In this document: positions 6,027 through 7,169 of the stretch, piece by piece
Position numbering within the stretch: the stretch's first letter is position 1
Layout: each line of letters begins with the position of its first letter
NCBI GenBank assembly: GCA_021323495.1
Contig: JAJQJO010000194.1
Coordinates: 1-7,169, forward strand
Length of the DNA: 7,169 bases
Direction of reading: 5' to 3'
DNA from: Cellvibrio sp.
Lineage (GTDB): Bacteria > Pseudomonadota > Gammaproteobacteria > Pseudomonadales > Cellvibrionaceae
Notes under the pieces: model-generated
The model's input: only the letters and a program-made list of their open reading frames with translations
Told to the model about the DNA's origin: nothing
Database searches by the model: none
Position numbers and translations under genes: made by a program

Positions 6027-7169
6027 CTAGAGCAATTGGCCGAGATAGGAGATCAAATCCGTCGCCAGCAGGCTGCGCTGGCCGACATCGTCCGCCGCCA
6101 GATCGGCGGCGCAGGCATGGACCACCGCTCCCAGGCGTGCCGCATCCCGCGCACTCAATCCCTGGGCGACCAATCCGCCCAAAATGCCGGACAGCACATC
6201 GCCCATCCCGCCGCTGGCCATACCCGGATTGCCATCGGTAACCACCCCGATAACCCCGTCGACCGAAGCAATCAGACTACCCGCGCCTTTTAGGATTACG
6301 CTGGCATTGTAGCGCTCGGCAAGCGCACGTACCGCCGCAAAACGATCCGCCTGGACTTCTGCCGTGGTGATACCCAATAAACACGCGGCCTCGGCGGGAT
6401 GGGGAGTGAGTAGCCATGGACTGTGTTGTTGATGGCCAGCCACAGGTACAACACGGCCTTCGGCAAGGATATTTAATGCATCCGCATCCAATACCAGCGG
6501 CAAGCCACTTTTCACCGCCTGTTGCAGCATCTGCTCTGACCAGGGTGTGCGTCCCAAACCAGGGCCGACGACCAGCAAGGTCGGGCGCGCCAACAAGGGC
6601 TCCAGCTCCTGTCCGGAAACAACCCCACAGGCCATAATTTCGGGCCGGCGCGCGAGGATCGCCGCAACGTGTTCAGGGCGGGTGGCAACGCTGACCTTAC
6701 CTGCACCGGTGCGCGCCGCTGCTTCGGCGGACATCAAGGCAGCACCGCCGTAGCCGGTATCGCCGCCAACCACCATTACATGGCCAAAATCACCCTTATG
6801 GGCATCCGCAGCGCGCGGGCGCAGTAGCGGTAATAAATCGTTCAATGCCAGACGCTCTGCATCGGGCAAAACGGAATCATAAGTCGTTTCGGGAACATCC
6901 AGATTAGCAAGGACTAACTCACCACAAACAGCCGGGCCGCGCCCGGTCAGCAATCCACGCTTGAGCGCGATAAAGGAAAGCGTAAGTTCGGCCTGTACCA
7001 CCGCCCCGGCAACTGCACCGGAATCGGCATCCAGACCTGAGGGGATATCCAGCGCTAGCACCGGTAACCCGGTTTGGTTGAGCTGGTCAATTGCCGCCGC
7101 GAACTCCCCCGCTGGTGCACCGCGCAAGCCGATACCCAGGAGCGCATCAACTATCACGCCGCTAGCGGG
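6027..7169 (-). CDS. nnr: bifunctional NAD(P)H-hydrate epimerase / ADP-dependent dehydratase (5' part beyond window edge)
   Basis: A metabolite-repair enzyme (YjeF in E. coli). The N-terminal domain epimerises R- and S-NAD(P)H hydrate, and the C-terminal ribokinase-like domain dehydrates the S form using ADP. The window shows the last 380 residues, open to the right edge, against roughly 515 in E. coli YjeF. Counted from the edge, residues 1-90 are the end of the epimerase domain, with VDALLGIGLRG (7-17) and DIPSGLDAD (41-49). The dehydratase domain starts near 105 and holds KGDFG (125-129), a glycine-rich VVGGDTGYGGAA, VGPGLG (201-206), DADALN (228-233), TPHPAE (255-260) and the signature GGMGDVLSG (320-328) with catalytic Asp D324. 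The GTG at 7157 is an internal codon: the frame continues through coding sequence (Pro-Ala-Ser-Gly) to the edge. It is followed by tsaE after 15 nt, the usual operon order. Also known as nnrDE/yjeF. Confidence 0.95.
   Translation of the reverse strand, partial: PASGVIVDALLGIGLRGAPAGEFAAAIDQLNQTGLPVLALDIPSGLDADSGAVAGAVVQAELTLSFIALKRGLLTGRGPAVCGELVLANLDVPETTYDSVLPDAERLALNDLLPLLRPRAADAHKGDFGHVMVVGGDTGYGGAALMSAEAAARTGAGKVSVATRPEHVAAILARRPEIMACGVVSGQELEPLLARPTLLVVGPGLGRTPWSEQMLQQAVKSGLPLVLDADALNILAEGRVVPVAGHQQHSPWLLTPHPAEAACLLGITTAEVQADRFAAVRALAERYNASVILKGAGSLIASVDGVIGVVTDGNPGMASGGMGDVLSGILGGLVAQGLSARDAARLGAVVHACAADLAADDVGQRSLLATDLISYLGQLL

Noticed and set aside
7155..7157. GTG as the start codon of a standalone dehydratase gene
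   Set aside because: The frame is open to the edge and the residues around the GTG belong to the conserved VDALLG strand of the epimerase domain, so the gene starts outside the window.

Overview
The window looks like chromosomal DNA from a gammaproteobacterium. The signs are the yjeF(nnr)-tsaE-amiB gene set, the secreted septal amidase with AMIN and LysM domains, and Gram-negative envelope proteins. A Cellvibrio-like lineage is a guess from overall impression only. I see no IS element, integrase, tRNA, rRNA or CRISPR array.

Layout from right to left (most genes are on the minus strand): the 3' three quarters of a bifunctional NAD(P)H-hydrate epimerase/dehydratase runs off the right edge (6027-7169). 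It is followed after 15 nt by tsaE (5541-6011), the ATPase of the tRNA t6A synthesis machinery. After a 126-nt gap comes a 754-residue membrane protein (3150-5414) with a periplasmic SBP_bac_3-type sensor domain, a transmembrane helix, a degenerate GGDEF domain and an EAL domain with all expected catalytic residues, so probably a c-di-GMP phosphodiesterase. Facing it tail to tail, with overlapping stop codons, is a plus-strand gene (1804-3153) for a secreted outer-membrane barrel-like protein of the family often labelled 'conjugal transfer protein TraF'. A 280-bp divergent intergenic region (1524-1803) separates that gene from the minus-strand amiB-type N-acetylmuramoyl-L-alanine amidase (1523 to beyond the left edge). 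This region holds a 17-bp perfect palindrome, a possible amiB promoter overlapping it, and a sequence matching the LexA core pattern CTGT-N8-ACAG.

In E. coli and many relatives yjeF, tsaE and amiB are adjacent. Here the two inner genes (EAL protein and TraF-like barrel) sit between tsaE and amiB, so amiB must have its own promoter. The housekeeping genes work in metabolite repair (nnr), tRNA modification (tsaE) and daughter-cell separation (amiB). The inserted pair suggests envelope sensing and c-di-GMP signalling, but a functional link between those two is only inferred from position. I found no clear evidence of a wholly new system. The most useful leads are the interrupted operon, the unusual ligand pocket of the EAL sensor, the mislabelled barrel and the intergenic operators.
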